Below the pieces are notes generated by a model. The model was not told the DNA's origin. It saw only the letters and a program-made list of their open reading frames with translations, and did not search any database. A DNA stretch of 64,000 bases from assembly GCA_022695795.1 (NCBI GenBank), contig MU404061.1, positions 310,001 to 374,000 of the forward strand. The letters are read 5' to 3'. Numbering within the stretch: the stretch's first letter is position 1; every line of letters begins with the position of its first letter. The translations under genes were made by a program, and so were the position numbers. Origin of the DNA: Biscogniauxia marginata (Eukaryota; Ascomycota; Sordariomycetes; Xylariales; Xylariaceae). This document shows positions 35,490 through 46,116 of the stretch, piece by piece.

Positions 35490-37310
35490 TCAACGTGCCA
35501 TGCCAAGGTAGGCAGGTGGAGGAACTGGAGTCCGTTTTGGGCTCTGCTTTGGTTTCTCTAACCCCTCTGGCGTCTTTCCTGATCTGTCCTTGCCCCCTTT
35601 CTTGTCCTTCTTATCCTTGGACTTTAACGTTGACGGCTTGGATGGGGTACTAGTGGGGACAGGAGCTATGCGCGGTAGGTTTGGTGGTTGGACGGGAGTC
35701 TCTTTCCTCTCACTCGGTAGCCGGGAAGGGGTAGACTTCGGTCTCTTTGTTGACTTCTTCTCATCTGATTTTGCGCCTTTGGCAGCTGAAGATGAAGGTT
35801 GCTCTCCTTCATTCGGGAGTTTGCGCTTCAATGTTCCATTGGTAGCACTGCTGGAGGCTGGCAAAGGCACTTTTGACGCATTTGTCATCTCCACGTCCGA
35901 ATCGGCTTCACTATCTGATGTCGACGGCTTCGAGATCGTGCTTCGTAGTGGGCCAGAGCTCTTGTGACTTCCAGGCTGTTCCTGGGCCGCCTTAGGGGGT
36001 AGCTTGGGGTTAGGGACACCAATTGGTGTAAAACGGACTTTCAGTCCTTGAGGCTGCTGTCGAACCGGCTTGGGCTGGGGGGTATACTCGCTAGGAGCGG
36101 TTGCACTGACTTCGCCTCCAGGACCGAATTTAGCCATGCGTCGAAGATGTACAGTCGAATTAATACCACGGTTGACTGGCCTGTTAGCTGGGATGACATC
36201 TCTTGGACGTGATGACTTACGAGTAGTGTATCTATCGCCACCATGAGAAGGAATAAGCAATTGGATTTGCGTGCTGGTCGCATACGGCTCAAGGTCCAGG
36301 CCGTAGTCGTCGCCTTCGTGTTTGAGCAAAGGACCCCCGGCGGTCGCCTTGGCAAGATCGATCTCCATATCCTTCAGGACGGTGATGGGTAACGATGCCG
36401 GAGCAGTGAAATACCACAGCTGCTTGCCTTCCAAGTTGACATTGCTGAAGAAATCTGCTACTTCTTTGCCGGGGTTGTCGGATGAAGCCTTGCGAAGCAT
36501 GAAGTCGGAATTGTTCAGCCAGAGGGATCGAGCGCTGGTAAACACATATAAGCCATTATCCTTCAAAGGAGTGCAGGGGGTTGAAACCTACACTTCGCTT
36601 GCAGATTCTGCCGCGACCGCATCACTATTAACCCTGGCGATGGCTTTACTGCCAGTAGCACTGTTTGCTCTCTTGTCGTTCTTGTTCTTCGATGCACCAG
36701 CAGCTGCCGTATCGTCCTCGTCATCGCTACTAGACAGCTCATCGCTGTCACTGTCGCTCTCTTCACTTGACGACACATCGCCCTTCGTAGATCGTTTGGC
36801 ATCTTTCTTGTTGCTTTGGCCTTCGCTTTCACTTTCGCTGTCGCTGTCGCTCTCGCTTTCCGATTCATCTGCGGTTTTCTTCTTTGCGACGAGGCCCGAA
36901 GACGGTGCCTTCTTCGGCCCAGCGCTACTAGAATCGGAGTCGGAGTCTGAATCGGAATCAGAGCTGTTTTGCGCGTTGGTAGATTTCTTCGCAGAGGATG
37001 CGACCGCAGTTGGCGTAGATTTCGCGGGTGCCGACTTGGTGCCATTCACCTTGGCCTCGGCTGGCTTGTTCTTGCTTGCAAGTTTTGCGGTCCATTTCTT
37101 GCGCTCAGCTTCAATGTCACTGTCACTGTCACTTCCGCTGTCAGAAGTCTCACTGCTGCTGCTGCTGGAACTGTCGTCAAGTTCCTGACTTTTCTGCTGT
37201 GCACGGGAATGAGCCAGCGGGGCTTTGGGGGCAGCAGGATTATATTTCTTCTCGCGAACGTTGACGGCCATGGAATTAAGGGACCCGGCGGTAAAACCCC
37301 CCTTCCCCAT
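35490..37310 (-). CDS. rpa34: DNA-directed RNA polymerase I subunit Rpa34.5
   Basis: Two exons: 37310-36592 and 36534-35490, 587 aa, 57-nt intron GTAGGT...CAG. The start is the MGKGGF ATG; the frame runs further upstream only with a TTG. Residues about 50-235 are a Srp40/Nopp140-like low-complexity region of Ser-Asp/Glu blocks between Lys/Ala-rich spacers. The Rpa34.5 core then follows: DFMLRKASS, EVADFFSNVNLEGKQLWYFTAP, a hydrophobic VLKDMEIDL strand and the DDYGLDLE motif. The tail is Lys/Pro/Ser-rich, as in A34.5/PAF49. Rpa34.5 pairs with A49 in RNA polymerase I and helps elongation in the nucleolus. The gene is divergent from the grc3 homologue, 556 bp apart. The acidic N-terminus is longer than in yeast, so a fusion or mis-joined model should be kept in mind. 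Confidence 0.83.
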
Positions 37311-37866
37311 GTTGAAGAATTGCACGAGGGTTGGCGATAGGTGGAAAGGTTGGGCACGTTGCGATGTTGGTGAAGAAGCAGAGGAGATGCGCCGGGCAGA
37401 GTGAATTTTTCGGGTACCTTTTTTGGAGGCGCAGTGGAGTCGATTCAATTGAACGCGCTCTCAATCGATCTTCACGCGACAGTATCAAAGTACCTATGTA
37501 GCTACATATGCACCTATCGAAAATTTAGAGTTAGCACCCTAGGCTGCCTACCTAGCAGGGCAAGTACGGATCTCGGAGTCGCACAGTTCCGGCACTTACC
37601 TTCAGCAACGGGCTTCAAAGGTGAGACCCCTGCTAAGACGTCCCTAGTAATGGTAAAATCTCTCTGCCTCTAGGCTCGTTAACCAGGTACTAACACCATG
37701 TACCTGTCAGGTACTTATTTTACTACCTAAGGTTAGGTAGTACCTTAGGTACATGTAACAATCTTAGATGCCATTTTTAAAACTTCTCCAGTCCAATCTC
37801 ACAATTCAGAGACCCACGATATGAATCCCTTTTATCTTATACACATGGGAGGATAAATAGACAGCC
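37311..37866. promoter_or_regulatory. bidirectional promoter of rpa34 and grc3
   Basis: Both genes are transcribed away from this 556-bp region. It contains a dense patch of TACCTA/TAGGTA words at 37680-37760 and no coding sequence. Both flanking products act in rRNA synthesis or processing. Confidence 0.6.
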
Positions 37867-40320
37867 ATGGCTACAAATAAGAGGAGAAAAGTCGATACTG
37901 CTGAACATTCACCGCGTAAGCCTTCCTTCTCTTCTCAATACAGACGCCCCCGAGTTTATTAATAAGTCATCTATTAGCTATAAGTGCTTTCGCTCTACGA
38001 AAGAGATTGTTGGCTGAACGGAGCCCTGCGATAATATCCCCAGGGGACCAGTCCGATAACCTCAAATCATCTCTAAGTGTCCCTAGTAAAAGGGAGACAG
38101 AAAGTTCATCCTCGATCCCGAGGAAGCTTCAGAAGGCTCGATCCGTTAAGCAGCAGTCTCGAGGCGAGAGTACGTCCAGCAACGACCTCGAGAAAACGGA
38201 ACCGAAACAACAGGTGCCTGGAGAGTCCAGGGCTATTTCTCATCAAACTTCATCTTTTTCAAGAAGCCCTTCACCTCCTCTGGCCAATATTGAAGTCCCA
38301 GTCGAAACGCCAACCGTTCAATTCTCGAGCTTTAAGCCGTCTCAGAACAACTACCAACAGAAGAAAGGGGGGAATGTGCTCATAAGACTTACTAATGGCG
38401 AGGTTTGTTGCATCGCTCGTATCCAAATACAGACTCCTCCGCTCATATATTCGCTCATGTGTCTCGTAGCGTCTTGTGATCCTCGGTAGCTATGGCGTCC
38501 GAGTTGATTCTGGGGAGGTTACCATCATCGGTGCAACGCTAAGCCCTTCAAAAGACGTGCACTGGGTTGATGCGCCGCACTGTCATGGTCTACCGGTTAT
38601 TCGATGCTCCAAGAACGCCGTCTTGGAGTTCTGTTCTCATCCAGGCGCCGATGGGTTGAGACAATTAGGGAGACTCTCGCCCCAATTCAGGAGACTATGG
38701 AACGAGACATCTGAGTCGTCATTTCAAATTGTAAGCTGCCTTCCAAATGTTAGGTCCATGGTGCAAGACTTATGAATTTAGTTGTACTCATCAGCAGATG
38801 GCCCAAAGCGGGCCTCGCTCCAAGATCTCGTCTCGCCGCCGGAGTGGAATAGAGAGATAGCCAAGTTTGTCACACAATCTAACTCAAAACCTTCTTCCGT
38901 GATGATCACAGGGCCAAAGTCTTCCGGAAAGTCAACCTTTGGCAAGCTCCTAGCAAACCGTCTTGTGACCAATCCCTCGGGCAATCCAAAACGACGAGAA
39001 CCTCGTGCAGTAGCTGTTCTTGATCTTGATCCAGGGCAGCCGGAGTACTGTGTCGCCGGTCAGATCGCGCTGGTTCTCTTGACCAAGCCAGTGTTAGGGC
39101 CTTCATTTTGTCATCCGCTTCCGGTATCAGGGTTCCGCATTATTCGGTCACATGCTTTGGCATCAGTATCCCCGGGCTCGGACCATGAGCTCTATATTGA
39201 AGCTGCAATCGACTTGATGGCTCACTACCGAAACATCCTAGGCTCCTATCCGCTGATCATCAATACACCTGGATGGATCCAAGGAACCGGACTAGGATTA
39301 CTTACTTCCCTCATCGCCGACCTGCGCCCGGCTGAAGTCATCTACATGTCCCAGGCGGGCCCTGTCGAGACGGTAGAATCTCTAGAAGAGGCCTGCAAGA
39401 CGAGTGGCTTCTCTACTCTTCCGTCCCAAACGACACAGTATGTGTCGCGAACTGCTGCACATCTACGTTCAATGCAGACCATGTCATATTTTCATGCAGA
39501 ATCAAAGAGTTCCAATAGTGCTGATTTTGAAATACAATGGTTCACAAAGCCCCTAACTACTATGTCTCCTTGGCAAGTTAGCTATAGTGGCAAAACCAGT
39601 GGTGTTTTCGGGATAATGTGCTACGACTACCAGACAACGCCGGATCTCTTAGCAGACGCTATCAATGGCACAATCATGGCAGCGGTAGAAGTTGAAAATG
39701 CCAAAGCGTTTCGAGGTCTTGGAAATCAAAATCTCACTGTTGAGGAGAATGGCGATAACGACACAGCAGACTCACAGATGGATCTAGATGATGATCAAAC
39801 AAAGAAGTCAATATTACCTTCTCTGTCTCGTCTTCAGGAGGAAATCACGACCATAACACCCGAGGGCATACCTTTCATTGAGACATCAAGGGGGACGACT
39901 CTTGATCCGCGACACTCACAATCTCTCGGATTAATATTGGTTCGGGGAATCGACGTCGCCAATGGTTTCCTTCAGGTATTAACCCCTATCGCACCGGAGA
40001 TGATTGGAGAGGTCAACGCCAGAGGGGGGGTCATCGTCCTCGTTAGTGGCAAATTCGACCCTCCAAGCTGGGCTTACACCGAAGACCTTTACTATCGCTC
40101 ACACGCTCGCGAAGAGAATAGTACTGGTCCGAATGATGCAATGAATGTCGATGAAGATGAGATAGATGACTCATCCGATGATGATGAGCTAAGAATAACA
40201 GTCGAAGCTGGCTCAACTCCGTGGATTGAAGTGCTTCGAGGGAACCGGAAACGCGGTGCTGGGTCGAAGGTTTTAAGAGTCAGACGGGATCTAGGAAAGA
40301 TGGGGAATGCTCCAGACTAA
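37867..40320 (+). CDS. grc3: polynucleotide 5'-hydroxyl kinase Grc3
   Basis: Four exons: 37867-37915, 37978-38402, 38470-38730, 38782-40320, 757 aa, with all phases consistent. The N-terminus is basic and disordered with the SAFALRKRL motif common to Grc3. The joined exons 2 and 3 read LIRLTNGERLVILGSYGVRV, the N-terminal beta domain. Exon 4 holds the kinase: Walker A GPKSSGKST (about 289-297), DLDPGQPEY, and the base-binding INTPGWIQGTGLGLL region. A C-terminal domain of about 200 residues with acidic stretches follows. Grc3/NOL9 phosphorylates the 5'-OH left by Las1 cleavage in ITS2, allowing 25S rRNA maturation in the nucleolus; yeast Grc3 is also reported to influence RNA polymerase I termination. 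The first exon codes only 16 residues. Confidence 0.95.
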
Positions 40321-40649
40321 AAACGACACCTACTGAGCATTAAGGTTACCTATGAAGGCATTTATAGATACCGATTCCATGAGTACAGCCACCTCGACCT
40401 GTATAGGCTAGGGGAGAAGGGGAATGTCTGAGAAACGAGACGGATTTAATTAGTGAAAATTCTGTCTGACGAGGAGAAATATACCTAGAAGACCAAGCGG
40501 CACGTTCCTCGAGCCAGCCCTGCGATATACTGTAGCTCCTTACTATCTACGATCTAAGTACAGACGAATGTCTGTTCTTCAAAAGGCCAATTATTCCTAC
40601 AAGATGAGGTAGGTAGCTGGATTCCCCCAGTACCATGATTGTGTATATT
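40321..40649. other. intergenic after grc3
   Basis: Unremarkable 3' flank of grc3 with GAGG/TAGGTAG words. No gene seen. Confidence 0.45.
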
Positions 40650-40815
40650 GGGGGGGGGGGGGGGGGGGGGTGTTTAGCCGAGTCATTCCCCAAGAGCAAA
40701 AAAATGCAAAATTAGTTATTTAATTAAACCCAAAAAACCCCACCCCCCAAGGTGGGTTCAATANNNNNNNNNNCCCCCGCCCCCGCCGCCCCCCCCCCCC
40801 CCCGCGCCCCCCCCG

Positions 40816-40848
<33 letters not shown>

Positions 40849-40941
40849 TGTGTAGCCGAGTCATTCCCCTAGAGCAACAAACTGCACAATTAGGTATTTA
40901 ATTAAACCCTCAACTCCCCAGCCCCCAAGGTGAGTTCAAGA
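40650..40941. repeat. G/C homopolymers, N gap and duplicated flank (assembly fault)
   Basis: A run of 21 G (40650-40670) is followed by a 93-bp segment (40671-40763), ten N (40764-40773), a 74-bp nearly pure C run (40774-40847) and then a second, cleaner copy of the same 93-bp segment (about 40849-40941). Copy 1 differs mainly by collapsing mixed bases into A or C runs, e.g. GCAAAAAAATGC versus GCAACAAACTGC. That pattern fits low-quality base calling after a homopolymer better than a biological duplication. Confidence 0.85.
40764..40773. other. assembly gap, 10 N
   Basis: Ten consecutive N, the only ambiguous bases noticed in the window, inside the homopolymer block. Confidence 1.
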
Positions 40942-41578
40942 AAACCACCAGGAGATAGTCCTTGGCGAATGGTTCCCGACAGTCTACCAAACGAAGAAGA
41001 CAACAGGTTCTTCTTCGGCGCTCCTAGTCAAGCCAGCGAAGATCTATATACAAAGGAAGCTTTCAGTACAACGGCTCCTTCACATCTGACGAATTCCTAA
41101 CAGCAGATATGAACAACGCACAGCGCGACCTTTCCCCGAGACGGAAGAAGTTCGAGTCATTGTCTACCCCGAGTGCACAGGTCAGGTTCGACCCGGATCT
41201 GTTTATAAAAATGTATTTCCTCACTAAAAGTGGCGCTCCGGGCTGGTCCAAGACACCGCAGGCCCTGTGTCTAACCGGCTGTGATTATCACGCGATTTCT
41301 AAAGTAGCGGAGGATGTCCCGAGCCTCATAGCGAGATGCTCTAGTTCCGGACGGACAGCATTGAGGCCCAGAGGCAATTCACGCGCAAGCGAGAGGATTT
41401 ACAGTGGCGCGGCAGGGAGACAAGCGAGACCTAAATACAGATCAACAACAAAAAGAACCAGCGGGGCGTAGTCGGGTTCAGCGACGAGACGCTGAGCAGA
41501 TTATCCATGACCGTGGAATTCGAGAGGGGAATTACTCCTGGGCGAGAATCAAAAGCAGGATGGATTCATAGTCTCTAG
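40942..41578 (+). pseudogene. frame-broken coding relic, family unknown
   Basis: Coding-like sequence moves through three forward frames. Frame one (about 40942-41090) reads MVPDSLPNEEDNRFFFGA; frame two (41028-41350) reads SFTSDEFLTADMNNAQRDL and FDPDLFIKMYFLTKSG; frame three (to the TAG ending at 41577) reads SIEAQRQFTRKREDLQWR and GVVGFSDETLSRLSMTVEF. Two stops in frame three (TAG and TAA) sit where CAG and CAA would fit. It may be a decayed gene, or a real gene spoiled by errors next to the faulty assembly block. I do not recognise the family. Confidence 0.3.
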
Positions 41579-44413
41579 GACGCCCCTTTATTTAATTTTT
41601 TTTTTTGAAGATATTTCTATCTATAATAGAAATTTAATCTTAGCTCGTAAGCCGGCGAGTCGCATTTGAAACCATGTGTCTGAATTCAGGGGAGTAGGTA
41701 TCTCTCGCTGCTGCCAACCCAAATTATTCTTTCTTTGTTTCGTTTATCTCTTCTCTAGTTGATTTCCCCCTTTTCTTCTTGTCGAGAGGTCTCGAACAAT
41801 ACTAAAGAGACTTGTTGCTTTGAGTGCGAGACCAACATCAATGTCCAGTGGCGCTCGTATTCAAGCGTCAAAAAGCCATTACATTCTAAGATGAGACAAT
41901 TTTAGGTCCTGCGCTCAAGGTAGCTATGCAAGTCGCCGCAGTTTTTAACTGCGTATATGTTGTTCATGGCTTCGATATGAGGGGTAGAGTGATCTTGCAC
42001 AACTGGATGAGATAGATTTTATAGGTAGAAATATTATAACCCGGCATTAATTAATACAATACGATCTATTGGGAGCACAACGCACTATAAAACAAAACAT
42101 GTTCCAGACAATAAGTAAGCAAGGAGGTTGCCATATTATATACTACTTCTACAATGTGGAATATAATTGAGACCCTACGTAGGCCATCATTAATAATAGG
42201 CACCGTGTGGCGAGAGAGCTAGCAGACAAAAAGGGATGAAAAGCCGTTCGGGGTCGATGGTCACATCATTCCCCATGGCACGCATATTGGAAGTCAATAT
42301 CTAGGTACTCGATTCATCACAACCAAGAACAATTTCCTGAGCCTTTACGTATGGACCCGAACGCTGGCTGGCGACTGAGTTGATCATGACTAGTAGCCCA
42401 GTTAAGTAGATTATCGCCTCGTCGGTTACTCATAAAGCATTTACACCGTTCTCGATTAATTCACGTTCGTGTGCGCCCGAAGAACTACGGTATATCTCGA
42501 GTTCAGCCGTACTATAGGAAATCCCTCTTGTTCTTCGCTGTGGAGAAAAGCCATAGCAGCCTCGACTATCTAGTTCAAGATAATGATGGGTTGTGCAAGG
42601 AGGAAGGGGGAAAACCAGATAGTTCCAATTGTGCGATATCTCCAAATCACATGCCAGTTCGTAGTTAATGTTTAAGCCCGTGGTAATAAGTATTATGAAG
42701 AAAATTCGAAGTAAGCCATAATTATGTTGGCTAAGAAGAGGTATACCATTCAGAGATATTAAGCGGACAGTAGCACCTAAATGTCTTACCTTTCTTACTA
42801 GGTACTCTTGAACAGAGTTCTATACCCAACTCATGCATTTAAATACACGACGAGAGTATTTTGCAATTGTATTACGTATACACTAGGCACCTATAGTTTG
42901 TTCTTGTCGATATTAGTATGATTACGTGTTTATGATATAACATAGACAATGTCACAAGACCTTGGACACCCCGACACGTCTAAAGTCTTCACTCTTAATG
43001 TACACCAATAGATCCATAACTTTGTGGCAATGCTACATAACTATCTGTCAACAAAACCCTACATTTGGCCAGGAACTTAATTGTCTTACTAGATGACAGG
43101 ATGCGACATGTAACGTAGGAAGAAAAAAAGTTTCTACACCGAGCACGCATACCAAGACTGAGATTACGTATAAGGAAGACGCGTTGTGTATATTAGTCAT
43201 ATAAAGATAGTATTGAAGTCCCAATCTCAGATGAGTATGACCAGATTAGGGCATATTAAAGCGCAAAGTTCTGTTTATAAGGCCAAAGTATTTCTGCGTG
43301 ACAATTATTGTAATGAGAACTGGAACGGAGAGTTACAACTTGTAAGACACGAAGGAAACCTTTTGAATAAAAGTATATCTATCCATAACAACAACTGGCG
43401 TTAGTTACTTTACAGTTGAGTTATACATGGCCTTAGACATTATTATAAGAGGGCTATACCAAATACAATCCCCGTCAATACAGGATGCTACGAATACAGA
43501 TAGGACCGAAAGAGAAGGAGCAAACATGCAATCCGCTGTACGTGACTTTGAGCCGCATGTAATATTATAGCAGAGTGGCGATGATCTAGACTTGGGGGCT
43601 AACCGAGGTATTAATTATATCCCAGCCTTGCCGGAAACTAAGAGGATGTCAACGACATTCGGGACTGATGACGTTGTTTGTAAGGATCGCAACTATTTTA
43701 AGTTTAGAAGGATTCGCAAGAACCATGTGGCAAACCTATTTATAGGCATGTATGTAGCACACTACTACCACCACCGAATATCAGTTGCTAGGACTCCTAA
43801 CAATAGACACCAGACGTTACCATGGTTTATATTATCATAGGGCATACTGTCTTTAATAGTCTCGGTCAAGTTCACTAAATATACGTAGCCTTGCGCGAAA
43901 CTATTTTCTGGTGAGCAAGATTAATTGATACCAATTCTTTCTTTCTCTGGCTGCACTTCTTCATTCTAAAGCTCATGGTGTACTTACCGATCAGGCAGCT
44001 TTAGCAAGGAAGGAAATCCATCCCAGGTCGACAATAATGCCCGGGCGAACAACGCGAACCAACCCGAGTCAGACTAGCTATATTTCAGTTATGAGGCGTA
44101 GTGTGATCTAGGACTCGAGATCCCAACACTATGTTGTACATGTGCCTACCAATGTAATCATCCGATATATAAACAAAGTAGAAATGAGAAAATGAGATTA
44201 GAATTATTAGGCAAAAATTAATTATTAAAATAGCCGTCTATAACATGTGTATGTAATAAGGGGGGAAAAGAGCATAACTACCTAAGGTAAGTAGTAGCAC
44301 CTACCCCTGTCGCATTCACTGCAGGCTAAAGCCTCTAGCGATATAAATACAAAAAAGATCTACATCACTCAACAAGCAGTGGCCAATAAAGTTTGTCACT
44401 TGCCTGCTCCAAA
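41579..44413. other. 2.8-kb AT-rich gene-free region
   Basis: The base mix shifts to high A+T with many TATA and TTAATTA words. Open frames are under 85 codons and have no motif. The 5' flank of the tRNA gene is at the right end. This could be a mutated repeat island, but no recognisable element remains. Confidence 0.5.
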
Positions 44414-44484
44414 GCATCAGTGGTTTAGTGGTAAAATCCATCGTTGCCATCGATGGGCCCCGCGTTCGATTCGCGGCTGATGCA
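44414..44484 (+). tRNA. tRNA-Gly (anticodon GCC)
   Basis: A complete 71-nt cloverleaf without intron. The acceptor stem GCATCAG pairs with CTGATGC, discriminator A. The D arm has A-box TGGTTTAGTGG; the anticodon stem CATCG/CGATG encloses loop TTGCCAT with GCC at 44446-44448; the T stem CCGCG/CGCGG encloses TTCGATT (B box). It is followed directly by a T run. Confidence 0.97.
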
Positions 44485-44490
44485 TTTTTT
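44485..44490 (+). terminator. RNA polymerase III T-run terminator
   Basis: Six T (TTTTTT) directly after the tRNA discriminator base, followed by G and five more T. Confidence 0.85.
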
Positions 44491-45177
44491 GTTTTTATAA
44501 CCATATCGGTTGTTGGTTCTAATCCTTTGATGCTTTCATATTTTGCAGGCTTTTTCTAAGGCTCTACTATTCCTTTTATTTAGATCATTATCGATTGTTC
44601 TAGTCTTTCGTATCACTTCGAGGTAGCTCTTAATATATATACATTTCGTATAAGTAAAATTTAACTGCTTTCTATTTCTTTTTTATCTGCTGAGTGCTTA
44701 ATAGTTTAAATGCTGATTTATCACGGGTCTTTATTATCGCGAATACCAAGCTACCTAGTCCACGTTGCTGTTTTCTTTCCAACACGACACAATTGGGCTA
44801 TATACATTTATAATCAATCGCGAGCTTTCAATTGAAGTGTAAATTTGGAGGATGTTTTAGCTACAATAGGGTCTGTGTAGTGTCCTAGGTAGTAGTTAGT
44901 GTAGAAGGAAGATATTGGATATATGGATAAGCACATTATTAGCAATATGCATTTATTCGTTATTTGAATTATGAGGTGGGGCCTTGGCCAGCACTTCATG
45001 GATTTTACACTAATGTTCGATTTTGGTGATGGCAACATCCTCAACACGCGGTATAGCAATGCGGTATTGTACGCGCTGTTACTGCCCCTTGCCCAACTCT
45101 GGTTTCCCAACCAAATAAAAAAACTTATGAGCATAGAGGCTCAAGCCAAGACCTTGCACTTGAAAATTCTGCCAGAG
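44491..45177. other. intergenic and 5' region of SNIP1-like gene
   Basis: AT-rich at first. From 44971 a frame continuous with the downstream FHA gene is open, with ATGs at 44971 and 45127, but its hydrophobic, low-quality translation does not resemble the family, so it is treated as 5' UTR. Confidence 0.45.
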
Positions 45178-46116
45178 ATGGACTCAGATCTGTCTCCAAA
45201 CCGGTCGCACCGCCCTTTTGACAAGGGCAAAGACGAACCTTACCGCGAGCAGGAGCGCGCCCGGTCGCCTCAAGCTTCTCACCGTGATGCATCACACAGG
45301 CATCGAAACAGAAGGCAAGACCGGTCCCGAGACAGATCCGAGGCGCGGAGGCGACACCGCCGGTCGAGATCCCCAGACGATTCGCGCAGACGACGATCAC
45401 CCTCTAGAGACCGTGACCGAGACAGAGGGAGGGAACACAGGAGGCGACGTTCACGCGACTACGGCAAACATGGAGAGCAAGAATCGCACCGCTCTCGGGC
45501 GCCGAAGGACCATCCCCACGATCAGGATCAGGACAGAGGTGACAAACAAATTGTGAGGCGTAACGGACCCTTACCCTCCCAGGCTGACTCGTTTGCCATT
45601 ACCAATGGCGACGAGCCCCCCAAGCCCAAGGAGAAACCCAACTTTGGGAACACAGGGGCACTCGCTGCCGCCTCGAATTCCGTCGTCCAATCGGATGGTT
45701 CCACCATCGTCCTCAAGTACCATGAGCCCCCCGAAGCACGCAAGCCCTCGCCCAAAGATCAGTGGAAGTTGTTTGTTTTCAAAGGCGAGGACATCATCGA
45801 CACGGTGCCTCTGAGTAGCCGCAGCTGCTGGCTCGTAGGCAGAGAATTGACTGTCGTGGACCTGGCTGCTGAGCACCCCAGCATAAGTAAACAGCACGCT
45901 GTCATCCAATTCCGTTACCTCGAGAGACGCAACGAATACGGTGACAAGATTGGCAAGGTCAAGCCATACCTTATCGACCTCGAGAGCGCCAATGGGACTA
46001 TGCTCAACTCGAAAAAAATACCCGAGAGCCGGTATCTAGAGCTCAGAGACAAGGACATGATCCAGTTTGGCCAGAGCACTAGAGAATACGTGCTTATGCT
46101 CGCACCGAAAGATTGA
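45178..46116 (+). CDS. SNIP1-like FHA-domain protein
   Basis: Single exon, 312 aa from the ATG at 45178 (MDSDLSPN). The ATGs at 45127 and 44971 are in frame but add sequence unlike the family. Residues 1-125 are a dense Arg/Ser/Asp/His region of SR and RD/RE type. The FHA domain covers about 190-308: the motif WKLFVFKGEDIIDTVPL, GRE in CWLVGRELTVVDL, SISKQHAVIQF and the NG loop in DLESANGTMLNSKKI, ending with MIQFGQSTREYVLML. This matches SNIP1/Pml1, part of the RES splicing-retention complex, which binds phosphothreonine peptides in the spliceosome. Located in the nucleus by family inference. Confidence 0.93.
   Translation: MDSDLSPNRSHRPFDKGKDEPYREQERARSPQASHRDASHRHRNRRQDRSRDRSEARRRHRRSRSPDDSRRRRSPSRDRDRDRGREHRRRRSRDYGKHGEQESHRSRAPKDHPHDQDQDRGDKQIVRRNGPLPSQADSFAITNGDEPPKPKEKPNFGNTGALAAASNSVVQSDGSTIVLKYHEPPEARKPSPKDQWKLFVFKGEDIIDTVPLSSRSCWLVGRELTVVDLAAEHPSISKQHAVIQFRYLERRNEYGDKIGKVKPYLIDLESANGTMLNSKKIPESRYLELRDKDMIQFGQSTREYVLMLAPKD

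Noticed and set aside
44971..45177. N-terminal extension of the SNIP1-like protein
   Set aside because: In frame and ATG-started, but the hydrophobic translation does not match the family and the ATG at 45178 begins the usual SR-rich region.
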